This document shows, piece after piece, positions 7,706 to 16,922 of a stretch of 64,000 bases of DNA (position 1 is its first letter; each line of letters starts with the position of its first letter). A model generated the notes under the pieces. That model was given only the letters and a program-made list of their open reading frames with translations. It did no database searches and was not told the origin of the DNA. The DNA comes from Marinimicrobium sp050113635 (GTDB lineage Bacteria > Pseudomonadota > Gammaproteobacteria > Pseudomonadales > Cellvibrionaceae): positions 1 to 64,000 of the forward strand of contig NZ_JBNJLT010000006.1 in assembly GCF_050113635.1 (NCBI RefSeq), given 5' to 3'. The translations under genes were made by a program, and so were the position numbers.

Positions 7706-10507
7706 ATGCCTACTTCTCTGTTCGACCTGAAGCCGCTAACCACTGCGCTGGAGAATGGCGACCCGATCATCACCGCCAACGACCGATTGCGCCGTCACCT
7801 GCTCAACGCCTGGGACCAGCGGCAAATGCAAAACGGGCAGCGGGTGTGGGCGTCACCTCCAGTGTGGCTGCTCGACCACTGGCTTGCGCAGCAATGGCAG
7901 ATACTGATGAGCAATGGGAGCGCCAATAGCGACCGTGCACCGGCTTCCGCTCACCAGCGCCACTGGCTGTGGGAGCTGGTAATCAGCCAATCCGATGCCG
8001 CCCAGACACTGCTTCAGGCCGAGCCTCTGGCGCAACAGGCCGACACAGCCCTGCGCAGCTTAATGCGCTGGGAAATAGAGCCCGACACACTGGAGCAGGA
8101 CCTGTACCTGAACGCGAACAACCGCGCATTTTTGGAGTGGCAGCGACGCTTCAACCAACGTCTCGCGAGCCGACAGTTGATGATGCCCGAGATGGCACAC
8201 CGTCGCGTGGCGGACGCGTTTGCAGAGGGCGAACTGCCGCGCTTGCCGCGCCTGTGGCTACTGGGTTTTGACGATATCCCGCCGCTGTACCAGCGACTGT
8301 TCGAGGCCGCCAGCGACGACGTTCACCGTTTGATGCCTGCGGGCGTCAGTCATAACCGGACACATCGGGTAACGGTGCCCGATGTGGATACCGAACTGAG
8401 TGCGGCAGCACTCTGGAGCCTGCAACAGCTCGAACAGGACCCAGATGCCAGCATTGGTATTATTGTGCCCGACCTCGGGCAGCGACGGGACCAAGTGGAG
8501 CGATTTTTCTCCGAAGTGTTCGAGCCGGGCTCTCTGTTGCCCGACCAACCCAGGCGTACCCCGCCCTTCAATTTTTCGGCGGGTGTACCGCTGGGAAGCA
8601 CACCGCTCATTCACAGCGCCCTGGGACTGCTTGGGCTGCTGCGCGATCAATGGCCGCTCAACGATGTGTGCGCCCTGTTGCACACCCCCTTTTGGGGTGA
8701 CCCCGAACGGGAACTGGTGCTGCGTACCCACTGGAGCACACGGTTGCGCGAGACGGGTAAGTTTGATGTGACCGGTACGGACCTACGCACAGTGGGTGAA
8801 CGTTTGGCGGAACAGCTCACCGAAAGCACGGAAGCCGACCTTGAGTACACGGGTGACCCCATTGGCCCGGTACAGCGGCTGCAGCAGATTGATGAGCTTC
8901 GCCGCCGCTTCCCCTCCAGCGCCAGTGCTCGATTCTGGGCCGGGCAATTTCAGCGCACGCTAAATGTACTGGGCTGGCCGGGGCCGCGTCGCCTGGACAG
9001 TGTTGAGTACCAGCAGGCCCACCAGTGGGGAGAGTTGCTGGAGCTTTTCGCCACGCTGGAGGCCACTGGCGCCGACTTATCCTTGCCACAAGCGCTGACC
9101 CAGCTTGCCCAACTGGCCCGTCAAACCCACTTCCAGGCCCAAACTCCCGATTCTCCCATCCAGATTCTGGGAGCGCTGGAGGGTGCTGGACTGCGCTTCA
9201 GCCACTGCTGGGTCGTAGGGCTGCACCAGCGCCAGTGGCCTCCCGCCCCGGCACCCAGTCCGCTGTTGCCCTTGGAGCTGCAGCGGGACAAGCGCATGCC
9301 CCACGCCAGTGCCGAGCGGGAGCTGGACTTCGCCCGCAGCCTCACCCGACACTACGAACAGTGCGCGGAAACCGTCGTTTTCAGTTGCGCACGTGCCGAT
9401 GAACAGGGCGACCTGGCCCCCAGCCCTCTGATTCGCAGCATTCCGGAAACGACCCTCAGCGCCCTGATACGCAACAGCGCTAGTGCCGACACATCCATGG
9501 AAGGATTGGAAAAAGAAATGGAAGGAGTGGAAGGAATGGCCATGACTGGACGATCGCAGTTTCGCGCCTCGTTGGCCGAACACCGCGCCCTTGAAGTCAG
9601 CCGGGACCGGCAGGGGCCAAGGTTCGATACCGAGCAAAACGCCCCCGGCGGCAGCAGCCTCTTCAAGCAGCAGGCAGCCTGCCCGTTTAACGCCTTCGCG
9701 CAACTGCGCCTGGGCGCCCGATTGCCCGACCCGCCCGTTGTCGGTCTGTCACCCGCCGAGCGCGGCACGTTGTTGCACGGCGTATTGGCAGAGGTCTGGA
9801 AAGTACTGCAGGACTCGGAAAGCCTGGCCAATTATGACGAGAACGAACTCAAAGCCCTCATCGCCCAGCTCAGCGAGCGAACTCTGGCCCCTATCCGCCG
9901 CCGACGGCCTCGTGAGCTGGGTCCGGAGTATTGTGCGCTGGAGCTGGAACGAACACAGGGCATGGTCGAGCGGTGGCTGCAATTGGAAAAACAACGCCCG
10001 CCGTTCCGGGTAATTGCCACCGAGCAACGCCGTCAAATCCAGTTTCAGGGCCTGAAGCTGACGCTGTTCATTGACCGTATCGACGAACTTTCCAGCGGAG
10101 AGCGTTTGTTGATTGACTACAAAACCGGCGCCGAACTCAATCCGTCCCAGTGGCTGGGAGAACGCCCGGACGAACCCCAGCTGCCGCTCTACACCGTGAC
10201 CGATGACCTGCCCGTGGCCGGTGTCGCTTTCGCGCAGTTAAATCCCAAAGCCACACAGTGGATCGGACTGGGCCAAGTAAGCACACCTCCACCCGGCATC
10301 AAACCCGCGGACGACTGGGACGCGTTGCAGGACGAGTGGCGCACCGCACTGACGGCGCTGGCCGAGGCGTTTATTGCCGGTGAGGCCAGCGTGGATTTCA
10401 AGGACGCCAACGCCCAGCGCTTTTCCGGACAGCTGCTGCCGCTGAATCGATGGCTGGAAAAAGACACCGTTCAGCGCTACCTGACTGAGCACGGCGCGGC
10501 TGATTGA
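7706..10507 (+). CDS. AddB/RecB-like PD-(D/E)XK nuclease, probable DNA repair protein
   Basis: This 933-residue protein is the AddB-like half of a helicase/nuclease pair for double-strand-end processing. The N-terminus (FDLKPLTTALENGDPIITAN) is typical of the family called probable DNA repair protein in pseudomonads. The middle is an inactivated helicase-like region. The C-terminus is a RecB-type nuclease with LLIDYKTG (Asp804, Lys806) and QLPLYTV. The Cys of QAACPFNAF (Cys659) is kept, but the distal region where I expect three more iron-sulfur cysteines has none (see findings). A Gly/Glu/Met-rich linker encoded at 9495-9540 separates the regions. The frame is open upstream to 7229 through the EAL gene; ATG 7706 fits the family. 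The GAGGAG upstream is rather far (15 bases). It ends 16 bp before the AddA-like gene. Confidence 0.88.
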   Translation: MPTSLFDLKPLTTALENGDPIITANDRLRRHLLNAWDQRQMQNGQRVWASPPVWLLDHWLAQQWQILMSNGSANSDRAPASAHQRHWLWELVISQSDAAQTLLQAEPLAQQADTALRSLMRWEIEPDTLEQDLYLNANNRAFLEWQRRFNQRLASRQLMMPEMAHRRVADAFAEGELPRLPRLWLLGFDDIPPLYQRLFEAASDDVHRLMPAGVSHNRTHRVTVPDVDTELSAAALWSLQQLEQDPDASIGIIVPDLGQRRDQVERFFSEVFEPGSLLPDQPRRTPPFNFSAGVPLGSTPLIHSALGLLGLLRDQWPLNDVCALLHTPFWGDPERELVLRTHWSTRLRETGKFDVTGTDLRTVGERLAEQLTESTEADLEYTGDPIGPVQRLQQIDELRRRFPSSASARFWAGQFQRTLNVLGWPGPRRLDSVEYQQAHQWGELLELFATLEATGADLSLPQALTQLAQLARQTHFQAQTPDSPIQILGALEGAGLRFSHCWVVGLHQRQWPPAPAPSPLLPLELQRDKRMPHASAERELDFARSLTRHYEQCAETVVFSCARADEQGDLAPSPLIRSIPETTLSALIRNSASADTSMEGLEKEMEGVEGMAMTGRSQFRASLAEHRALEVSRDRQGPRFDTEQNAPGGSSLFKQQAACPFNAFAQLRLGARLPDPPVVGLSPAERGTLLHGVLAEVWKVLQDSESLANYDENELKALIAQLSERTLAPIRRRRPRELGPEYCALELERTQGMVERWLQLEKQRPPFRVIATEQRRQIQFQGLKLTLFIDRIDELSSGERLLIDYKTGAELNPSQWLGERPDEPQLPLYTVTDDLPVAGVAFAQLNPKATQWIGLGQVSTPPPGIKPADDWDALQDEWRTALTALAEAFIAGEASVDFKDANAQRFSGQLLPLNRWLEKDTVQRYLTEHGAAD

Positions 10508-10523
10508 GCCATGGGCATGCCCC

Positions 10524-13500
10524 ATGTCAGACCTCCCCAATTTGGCAAAAGTAGACCCAATGGCACAAGTAGACCCAATAGATAGCGACACCCTAGACCA
10601 CCGCTCTCGCAGCCTGGAACAACTCCCCCACGGCGCCTTCAGTCCCGACGCGCCACCGGATTTCGACGCCCGGCAGGCCGCGCTGGACCCGTCCCGTTCT
10701 TTTGCGGTCGCCGCCCCGGCGGGCTCCGGTAAAACCGGGTTGCTGACCCAGCGCGTGCTGACGCTGCTGGCACACTGCGATCACCCCGAAGAGGTTCTGG
10801 CGATTACCTTTACGCGCAAGGCCGCCGGCGAGATGCAGGAACGTATCATGAGCGCCCTGCGCGAAGCGCAGGAGCAGCCCGAACCGGATAACCCCCATGC
10901 GCAACGCACCTGGCGGCTGGCGCAGCAGGTGTTGCGGCGCGATCACGAGCGCCAGTGGCAACTGCTGATGAATCCGCAACGGCTGCGTATCCAGACGATC
11001 GACAGTCTCTGCCGCAGCATTACCCGACAATTGCCGCTGGACAGTCAGTTGGGCGCCCAACCCGACACGCTGGACACACCGGAGCTGGCCTACCGGCAAG
11101 CGGTACGTCAGTTTCTGGCGAGACTCGAACGCGACGCCGATATTCGCGACGACCTCAAGCGCCTGTTGCGCCACCTGGACAGCCATCTCGGCAGCGTGGA
11201 ATCCCTGCTCACCCGACTGCTCGCCAAGCGCGACCAGTGGCTCGGGGTCATGCTGGAAGCCCGGCAGGCTCACGCGCGGGATTACCTGGAAGGCGTCTTG
11301 CAGGCCGTCGTGGAAGAACAGCTGCAACAGGTCACCGAGGGTATTGGTTACCACAGCAGTGCGCTTTGTACGCTCGCCGATCAGGCGGCCGTGAATGTGG
11401 AGCAGGAGAGCCCGGAAAGCCCGATCCTGATGTTAAAAGGCATGGTCGAACTGCCCACTACCGAGCCGGACGGCCTGCCCCACTGGTGCGCCATCGCCGA
11501 ACTGTTACTGACCGGCAAGGGAGACTGGCGCAAACGTCTCACCAAGAAAGAAGGCTTTCCGGCAGGAAAAGCCGGTGCAGCGCTCAAGCAGCAGTACGAA
11601 GTGCTGGCGGCGGATTTACAGGAAATGACGCCGGATCTGGCAGAGCAGCTGCACGCGGTACGTCAATTGCCACCAGCGCACTACACCGAGCCGCAGTGGC
11701 AATTGCTCGACAGCCTGACGCGGCTGCTGCCCCTGCTCAGCGCTGAACTCACGCTTGTGTTCAAACAGCTCGGCGCCACCGATTACAGCGCCATCGCCCA
11801 GGCGGCAAGTCTCGCCCTGGGCGATGAAGACAACCCCAGTGATATTGCGCTGAAGCTCGACTATCGCATCCGCCACATTCTGGTGGATGAATTTCAGGAT
11901 ACCGCCGCGCCCCAGTTACAGCTTTTGGAGCAGCTCACCGCTGGCTGGCAACCGGATGACGGACGCACACTGTTTATCGTCGGCGACGGGATGCAGTCCT
12001 GTTATGGCTTTCGCGATGCCAACGTCGGCCTGTTCCTGGACGCACGAGCGCATGGCGTCGGTCAGGTCCCGATGACGGCGCTGGACCTGACGGTCAATTT
12101 CCGTTCGCAAACCCATATTGTTCGCTGGGTCAACGCCACGTTTAGCCAGGCGTTTCCAGCCCGGGATGATATTGGCCGCGGTGCGGTGCGCTATTCGCCG
12201 TCGACAGCCTTCAATGCCGCGCTGGATATTGACGCGGTGAACGTGTACGGCTGCCTGTATCAGGGCGAACACGACGACGCTGACAGCGACGCCAGGCACC
12301 CGGATGCCAGCGCCGATAAAACGCTGGCTCAGTGGCAGGAAGCCGACTCCGTGGCCGAACTCGCCACCCGGGCTTTGAATAACAACAGCGAAGACAATGT
12401 GGCCGTACTGGTGCGCAATCGTCCGCACCTGCAATGGGTTTTGCCAGCGCTCGCACGCCGGGGGTTGCATGGGCAGGCCACCGAAATTGATCGCCTCGCC
12501 AGTCGCATGGCGATTGTGGACTTGATGTCATTAACACGGGCCCTGCTCAATCCCGATGACCGGATCGCATGGCTGTCGGTGCTGCGAGCACCATGGTGCG
12601 GGTTAAGCCTGAACGACTTGCAAGCGATTGCCAACGCTAAGCTTGGCACTGTGAATCCGCCCCTGAAATACCAGTGGCCGGTACTCTGGACTCAGTTATT
12701 GCACCGGGCCGATATTGAGGCACTTAGCGCTGAGGGACATCGCCGCCTCGACCGCGTAATGAATGTGCTGGAAGACGCCTGGCGGAATCGGCATCGCAAG
12801 CCATTGCGGCTGTGGATTGAGGGCATCTGGCTGGCGCTGGGTGGCCCCGCTTTGCTGGCCGATCCGGGCGATGCCCAGGACATACCGGCATTTTTCAACT
12901 TGCTGGAGCGCCACCAGCTCGGCGGTGGACTGCGCGACTGGGAGACCTTTGAGCGCGCCGTCGACCGTCTGTTTGCAGCGCCACGCGCGGACGCCAACCC
13001 CCGGCTGCACATCATGACGCTTCACAAGTCCAAAGGACTGGAGTTCGACGTTGTCATCATTCCGGGGCTGGACCGGGCTCCCAGCGGTGACGATAAGGAA
13101 TTGCTGCTCTGGCAGCAGCGCATCAGCCAGCACGGTGAGCGACAGTTACTGCTCGGCCCTCTCGCACCCACCGGCGCCGACAGTGATCCGCTCTACCAGT
13201 TTATGCGCACTGAAGCCAAGCAGCGCGATACCTATGAATCCACCCGCTTGCTGTACGTCGGATGCACTCGCGCCATCAAGCAACTGCATCTGTTGGGCTG
13301 TGTCGGCCTCGACGCCCGAACCGGTAAACCACGCGCGCCCAGACAGGGTTCACTGCTGCGCACCATCTGGGCGGAGGTAGAGAGCCAGATGGTGGCAGCG
13401 CCCATGCCCTCCCCCGCAGCGGTGACCGCGTCGAGCCCTGACGGAGAGCACGGTACCCAGCATGCGCAACCGATTCTCCGTCTGCCACTGGACTGGCAAT

Positions 13501-14141
13501 CGCCCCCGTCGCCCAGCATGGAAATACTGGCGCGTTACCGGGGCCACGAGTTCGACGACGATGACGATAACATTCCGGAGGTGGAAACCCCCGAGGCCCG
13601 GCTCGCCCGGCACACCGGCACAGTGCTTCACACGCAGTTGCAGCACCTGACAGAGAATGCCGTGCAACGCTGGTCGGAAGACTGGGCGGAACAACAACGC
13701 CCGCTGTGGACGCTGCATCTGCGTCAGCTGGGCTGGGAGCCCGACAGCGTAGCCCACGCCCTGGAGAAGATCCGCCAGGGTTTGCGGGCCACACTGGCCG
13801 ACCCCGATGGCCAATGGTTATTAAACCCGGGCCACGAAGACAGCCGTTGCGAATGGGCGTTGCGCCACCGCGACCCCAGCCGTGCCACCGTTCGGGAATC
13901 GATCATCGACCGGACGTTCGTGGACGGCGGTGTGCGCTGGGTAGTGGACTACAAGAGCAGTCAACCAGAAACGGGCGAAACCACCGAGGACTTTATGGCG
14001 CGCGAGATCCAGACCTATCGCCCACAGCTGCAACGCTACGCGCAGGTGCTGCAGGATTTTGGTGAAAAGCGGCCCATTAAAACCGCGCTGTATTTCCCGC
14101 TGTTGGACGCATCGACGCGGTTGGTCGTTGTGGAGTGGTGA
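10524..14141 (+). CDS. AddA-like UvrD-family helicase/nuclease
   Basis: The 1205-residue protein is a superfamily 1A helicase with a C-terminal RecB-type nuclease, the AddA-like partner of the preceding gene. Visible motifs are Walker A AAPAGSGKTGLL (GSGKT 67-71), AITFTRKAAGEM, the DEFQDT Walker B box at 455-460, VGDGMQSCYGFRDA, LTVNFRSQ, MTLHKSKGLEFDVV, LLYVGCTRA, and the nuclease motif VVDYKSS (Asp1142, Lys1144). The pair would unwind and degrade broken DNA ends before RecA loading. Translation may begin at 10524 or at the ATG at 10560, which lies inside an 18-bp tandem duplication; neither has a strong ribosome site. No recBCD gene is in the window. Confidence 0.9.
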   Translation: MSDLPNLAKVDPMAQVDPIDSDTLDHRSRSLEQLPHGAFSPDAPPDFDARQAALDPSRSFAVAAPAGSGKTGLLTQRVLTLLAHCDHPEEVLAITFTRKAAGEMQERIMSALREAQEQPEPDNPHAQRTWRLAQQVLRRDHERQWQLLMNPQRLRIQTIDSLCRSITRQLPLDSQLGAQPDTLDTPELAYRQAVRQFLARLERDADIRDDLKRLLRHLDSHLGSVESLLTRLLAKRDQWLGVMLEARQAHARDYLEGVLQAVVEEQLQQVTEGIGYHSSALCTLADQAAVNVEQESPESPILMLKGMVELPTTEPDGLPHWCAIAELLLTGKGDWRKRLTKKEGFPAGKAGAALKQQYEVLAADLQEMTPDLAEQLHAVRQLPPAHYTEPQWQLLDSLTRLLPLLSAELTLVFKQLGATDYSAIAQAASLALGDEDNPSDIALKLDYRIRHILVDEFQDTAAPQLQLLEQLTAGWQPDDGRTLFIVGDGMQSCYGFRDANVGLFLDARAHGVGQVPMTALDLTVNFRSQTHIVRWVNATFSQAFPARDDIGRGAVRYSPSTAFNAALDIDAVNVYGCLYQGEHDDADSDARHPDASADKTLAQWQEADSVAELATRALNNNSEDNVAVLVRNRPHLQWVLPALARRGLHGQATEIDRLASRMAIVDLMSLTRALLNPDDRIAWLSVLRAPWCGLSLNDLQAIANAKLGTVNPPLKYQWPVLWTQLLHRADIEALSAEGHRRLDRVMNVLEDAWRNRHRKPLRLWIEGIWLALGGPALLADPGDAQDIPAFFNLLERHQLGGGLRDWETFERAVDRLFAAPRADANPRLHIMTLHKSKGLEFDVVIIPGLDRAPSGDDKELLLWQQRISQHGERQLLLGPLAPTGADSDPLYQFMRTEAKQRDTYESTRLLYVGCTRAIKQLHLLGCVGLDARTGKPRAPRQGSLLRTIWAEVESQMVAAPMPSPAAVTASSPDGEHGTQHAQPILRLPLDWQSPPSPSMEILARYRGHEFDDDDDNIPEVETPEARLARHTGTVLHTQLQHLTENAVQRWSEDWAEQQRPLWTLHLRQLGWEPDSVAHALEKIRQGLRATLADPDGQWLLNPGHEDSRCEWALRHRDPSRATVRESIIDRTFVDGGVRWVVDYKSSQPETGETTEDFMAREIQTYRPQLQRYAQVLQDFGEKRPIKTALYFPLLDASTRLVVVEW
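10543..10578 (+). repeat. 18-bp tandem duplication at the start of the AddA-like gene
   Basis: Two adjacent 18-bp units differing at one or two bases share the segment AAGTAGACCCAAT (10549-10561 and 10567-10579). In frame they encode AKVDPM followed by AQVDPI. The repeat is a multiple of three and falls in the poorly conserved N-terminus, so it does not break the gene. The second candidate start codon lies at the junction of the two units. Confidence 0.85.
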
Positions 14142-14194
14142 GCGGCTTGATGCCTTGGTGATAAAGTCCGCGGGACACCAACCCCGGTAAGCGC

Positions 14195-14229
14195 TATCGA
14201 TTGGAGCTATCTTCCGGTATCTATTGGAG
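14195..14229 (+). promoter_or_regulatory. Direct repeat upstream of the DAHP synthase gene, candidate operator
   Basis: TATCGATTGGAG (14195-14206) and TATCTATTGGAG (14218-14229) differ at one base and are spaced 23 bp apart, about two helical turns, so a protein could meet both on one DNA face. A TAGAAT hexamer (14269-14274) could be the -10 of aroG, without a convincing -35. That the repeat binds an aromatic-amino-acid regulator is only a guess from position. Confidence 0.4.
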
Positions 14230-14312
14230 TGATAGGGAAATTTCTCCCAAAAGAAGCGCGGTTTTCAGTAGAATAGCGCTGTAAACGCACTATACCCAAT
14301 GGATTCAATTCG

Positions 14313-15392
14313 ATGACCGACACTCAAGTAGACGATCTCAACGTAGTCTCCCAGGAGTTGTTGATCTCACCGGCCGATCTCAAGCGTGAGCTGCCGATGA
14401 GCGACAAAGCCCGGGAGGTGGTCACCCAGGGCCGGGAAACGATTCGCAATATCCTTGATCGTAAGGATCACCGGATTTTTGTGGTAATCGGCCCCTGCTC
14501 CATTCACGATGTGGACGCCGCCAAGGATTATGCCCAGCGGCTGAAAAAACTGGCTGAAGAAGTCAGTGATACCATCTATGTGGTGATGCGCGTCTATTTT
14601 GAGAAGCCCCGGACCACGACCGGTTGGAAAGGCCTGATCAACGATCCGCACCTGAACGACTCCTTCAAGATTGAGGAAGGCCTGCATATCGGTCGCCGTT
14701 TGCTGCTGGATATTGCCGAGCTTGGCCTGCCCGCCGCCACCGAGGCGCTGGACCCGATCTCCCCGCAATACCTGCAGGACCTGATCAGCTGGTCCGCTGT
14801 GGGTGCCCGCACCACGGAATCCCAGACTCACCGGGAGATGGCCAGCGGCCTGTCTGGCGCCGTGGGTTTCAAGAACGGCACGGACGGCAGCCTGACCGTG
14901 GCGATTAACGCGTTGAAGTCCGTGTCCAAGCCGCACCGGTTTTTGGGTATCAACACCGAGGGCCAGGTCTCGATCATTCACACCCGTGGCAACCAGTACG
15001 GGCATGTGGTATTGCGCGGCGGTAACGGCAAGCCGAACTACGATTCCGTCAGCGTTGCCATGTGCGAGCAGGAACTGGAAAAAGCCAAAGTGAGCCCGCC
15101 GAATATCATGGTGGATTGCAGCCACGCCAACTCCAACAAGAACCATGAACTACAGGTTCTGGTCATGGATAACGTGGCCAATCAAATCGCGGAAGGCAAC
15201 CAGTCCATTGTGGGGCTGATGGTCGAAAGTCATATCGGGGCCGGCAATCAGCCGATCCCGGAAAACCTGAACGACCTGAAGTACGGCGTGTCGGTTACCG
15301 ATGCCTGCATTGACTGGGACACCACCGAGCGGGCGTTGCGAGACATGCGTGATAAAATCAAGGATCATCTGGCCAAGCGCCAGTCCTCGTAA
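14313..15392 (+). CDS. aroG: 3-deoxy-7-phosphoheptulonate (DAHP) synthase, class I
   Basis: The enzyme condenses phosphoenolpyruvate with erythrose 4-phosphate, the first step of the shikimate pathway. The 359-residue sequence is the AroF/G/H type: VIGPCSIHD, MRVYFEKPRTTTGWKGLIND, AIGARTTESQTHREMASGLS-like text (here SAVGARTTESQTHRE), VGFKNGTDGSL, VDCSHANSNK and SHIGAGNQP. Which of tyrosine, phenylalanine or tryptophan inhibits it cannot be told from sequence by eye, so the symbol stands for the family. It is monocistronic, with a direct repeat and possible promoter upstream. It complements the tyrA-aroA and pheA genes at 41.6-45 kb. Confidence 0.94.
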   Translation: MTDTQVDDLNVVSQELLISPADLKRELPMSDKAREVVTQGRETIRNILDRKDHRIFVVIGPCSIHDVDAAKDYAQRLKKLAEEVSDTIYVVMRVYFEKPRTTTGWKGLINDPHLNDSFKIEEGLHIGRRLLLDIAELGLPAATEALDPISPQYLQDLISWSAVGARTTESQTHREMASGLSGAVGFKNGTDGSLTVAINALKSVSKPHRFLGINTEGQVSIIHTRGNQYGHVVLRGGNGKPNYDSVSVAMCEQELEKAKVSPPNIMVDCSHANSNKNHELQVLVMDNVANQIAEGNQSIVGLMVESHIGAGNQPIPENLNDLKYGVSVTDACIDWDTTERALRDMRDKIKDHLAKRQSS

Positions 15393-15501
15393 GATACCTT
15401 TCGAGCGGGCGGGTGATTCGCCCCCTCGCTCGGCACTCCCCTCTACCGGTCGATCAAGCTCAGGGCTGTCTCAACCACGCTCAAGGCTACCTCACCCACG
15501 C

Positions 15502-16917
15502 TCAAGGCTGTGTCGTGACGCCGCCGATGGCCTGGTAGAGCGTGACGGCGGCGCTCAGGCGATTGAGGCGGCGCTGTATTAACTGGTCTCGAGCCTGGAA
15601 CAGGCTGCGCTGGGCATCAATCAGCGTCAGCAAATCATCACTGCCCTCGCGGTATCGTACATCCGTCAGCTCCAGGGTTCGCTCCGCTTCATCCAGAATG
15701 GCCTGATCACTGCTTTCCTGATCCCGCTGCAACACCACCTGCCCCAACGCATCGTCGGTTTCCTGCAACGCGGTCAACAAGGTTTCCCGGTACTGCGCCA
15801 GTAACTCCAGACGACGGGCTTCGGTTTGGCGGGTTTGCGCGCGCGTGCGGCCACCATCAAACAACAATTGGCTAAGCGATAAACCCACGGAATTCACTTC
15901 CCGGGCATCGCTCAGTGAAAACAGTGAGGAGGTCGCCAGGCTAAACCCTGCACTGAGACTAAAACTGGGTAAAAATGCACGGCGTGCCGCAGCAACATCG
16001 GCATCAGCCACCTGCAACTGCGCTTCGGCCCGGGCAAGATCCGGACGATGATAAATAACGTCTACCGGTGTACCCGGCCGCAACTGCGGCACGTTGATAT
16101 CCCGCAGGGGTTCATCATCAAGCGACAGGTTTTGAGGCAGTTCGCCAATCAGCACCGCCAATGCACGACGGGTCTGTCGGGCCTGGTAATCCAGCGGCGG
16201 CAACTGCGCGCGCTGCGAAAGCAGACTGGTGCGTTGCCGGGACACATCGGCGGCACTGGCGGCACCGTTTTTATAGCGCACCTCGACCACACGCATAACC
16301 CGCTCGCTCAGATCAATGTTCTCCCGCGCAATCTCGATACGCGTTTGCAGGGCCTGATACTCAAACCAGGCGTTTGCAATCGCCCCCGTGAGGCTCAAAC
16401 GCGCCGCCAGATAATCGAACTCACTGGCGTTAAAACTCGCTTGCGCCGCCGCTCGCTCAGCCGCTACCCGTCCCCACAAATCCAGTTCATAACTCAGGCC
16501 GATATTGGCTGACGTTGATTCCGAAGCGCGGCTGTCGCCCTCCACATCTTCACTGCTGCGACGACTGGTACTGCCACCGAGCGTCAAACTGGGATAGACC
16601 GATGCCCCGGCGCTGCGCATTTGCCACTCCGCTTGTCGCAGGCGTTGCTCGGCCGCCGCCAGGTTCGGGCTCTGCTTCATCGCCTGGGCCATCAGGCGAT
16701 TCAGGGCCGGTGACTCGAACCCTTGCCACCAGGGCCCGGTTATTTCACCAACATCGCTCTCTCCCGTCACGCTGTTCCAATTAAGCTCCGGGTTCAGCGC
16801 AGGTCGCTCAATCGGATCGATCCGTGCGCAGCCGGAGAAGACGGTCAGCGCCAATAATGAGGCTGGCAGAACGGAAGCCGACAACACACTGCGATAACGG
16901 ACGCCCTTCATTCCCAT
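15502..16917 (-). CDS. Outer-membrane efflux lipoprotein, NodT/TolC family
   Basis: This is the outer-membrane channel of a tripartite exporter, 471 residues. The signal peptide ends in a lipobox (TVFSGC, Cys30), typical of NodT/OprM-type factors. Two related halves follow, each with TolC-like coiled helices (e.g. AEQRLRQAEWQMRSAGASVYP and, near residues 290-320, RAEAQLQVADADVAAARRAF). It is the last gene of the macA-macB operon, 5 bp after macB, so it should serve that transporter, although such channels can be shared. The substrate cannot be deduced. Confidence 0.9.
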   Translation of the reverse strand: MGMKGVRYRSVLSASVLPASLLALTVFSGCARIDPIERPALNPELNWNSVTGESDVGEITGPWWQGFESPALNRLMAQAMKQSPNLAAAEQRLRQAEWQMRSAGASVYPSLTLGGSTSRRSSEDVEGDSRASESTSANIGLSYELDLWGRVAAERAAAQASFNASEFDYLAARLSLTGAIANAWFEYQALQTRIEIARENIDLSERVMRVVEVRYKNGAASAADVSRQRTSLLSQRAQLPPLDYQARQTRRALAVLIGELPQNLSLDDEPLRDINVPQLRPGTPVDVIYHRPDLARAEAQLQVADADVAAARRAFLPSFSLSAGFSLATSSLFSLSDAREVNSVGLSLSQLLFDGGRTRAQTRQTEARRLELLAQYRETLLTALQETDDALGQVVLQRDQESSDQAILDEAERTLELTDVRYREGSDDLLTLIDAQRSLFQARDQLIQRRLNRLSAAVTLYQAIGGVTTQP

Positions 16918-16922
16918 ACCTT

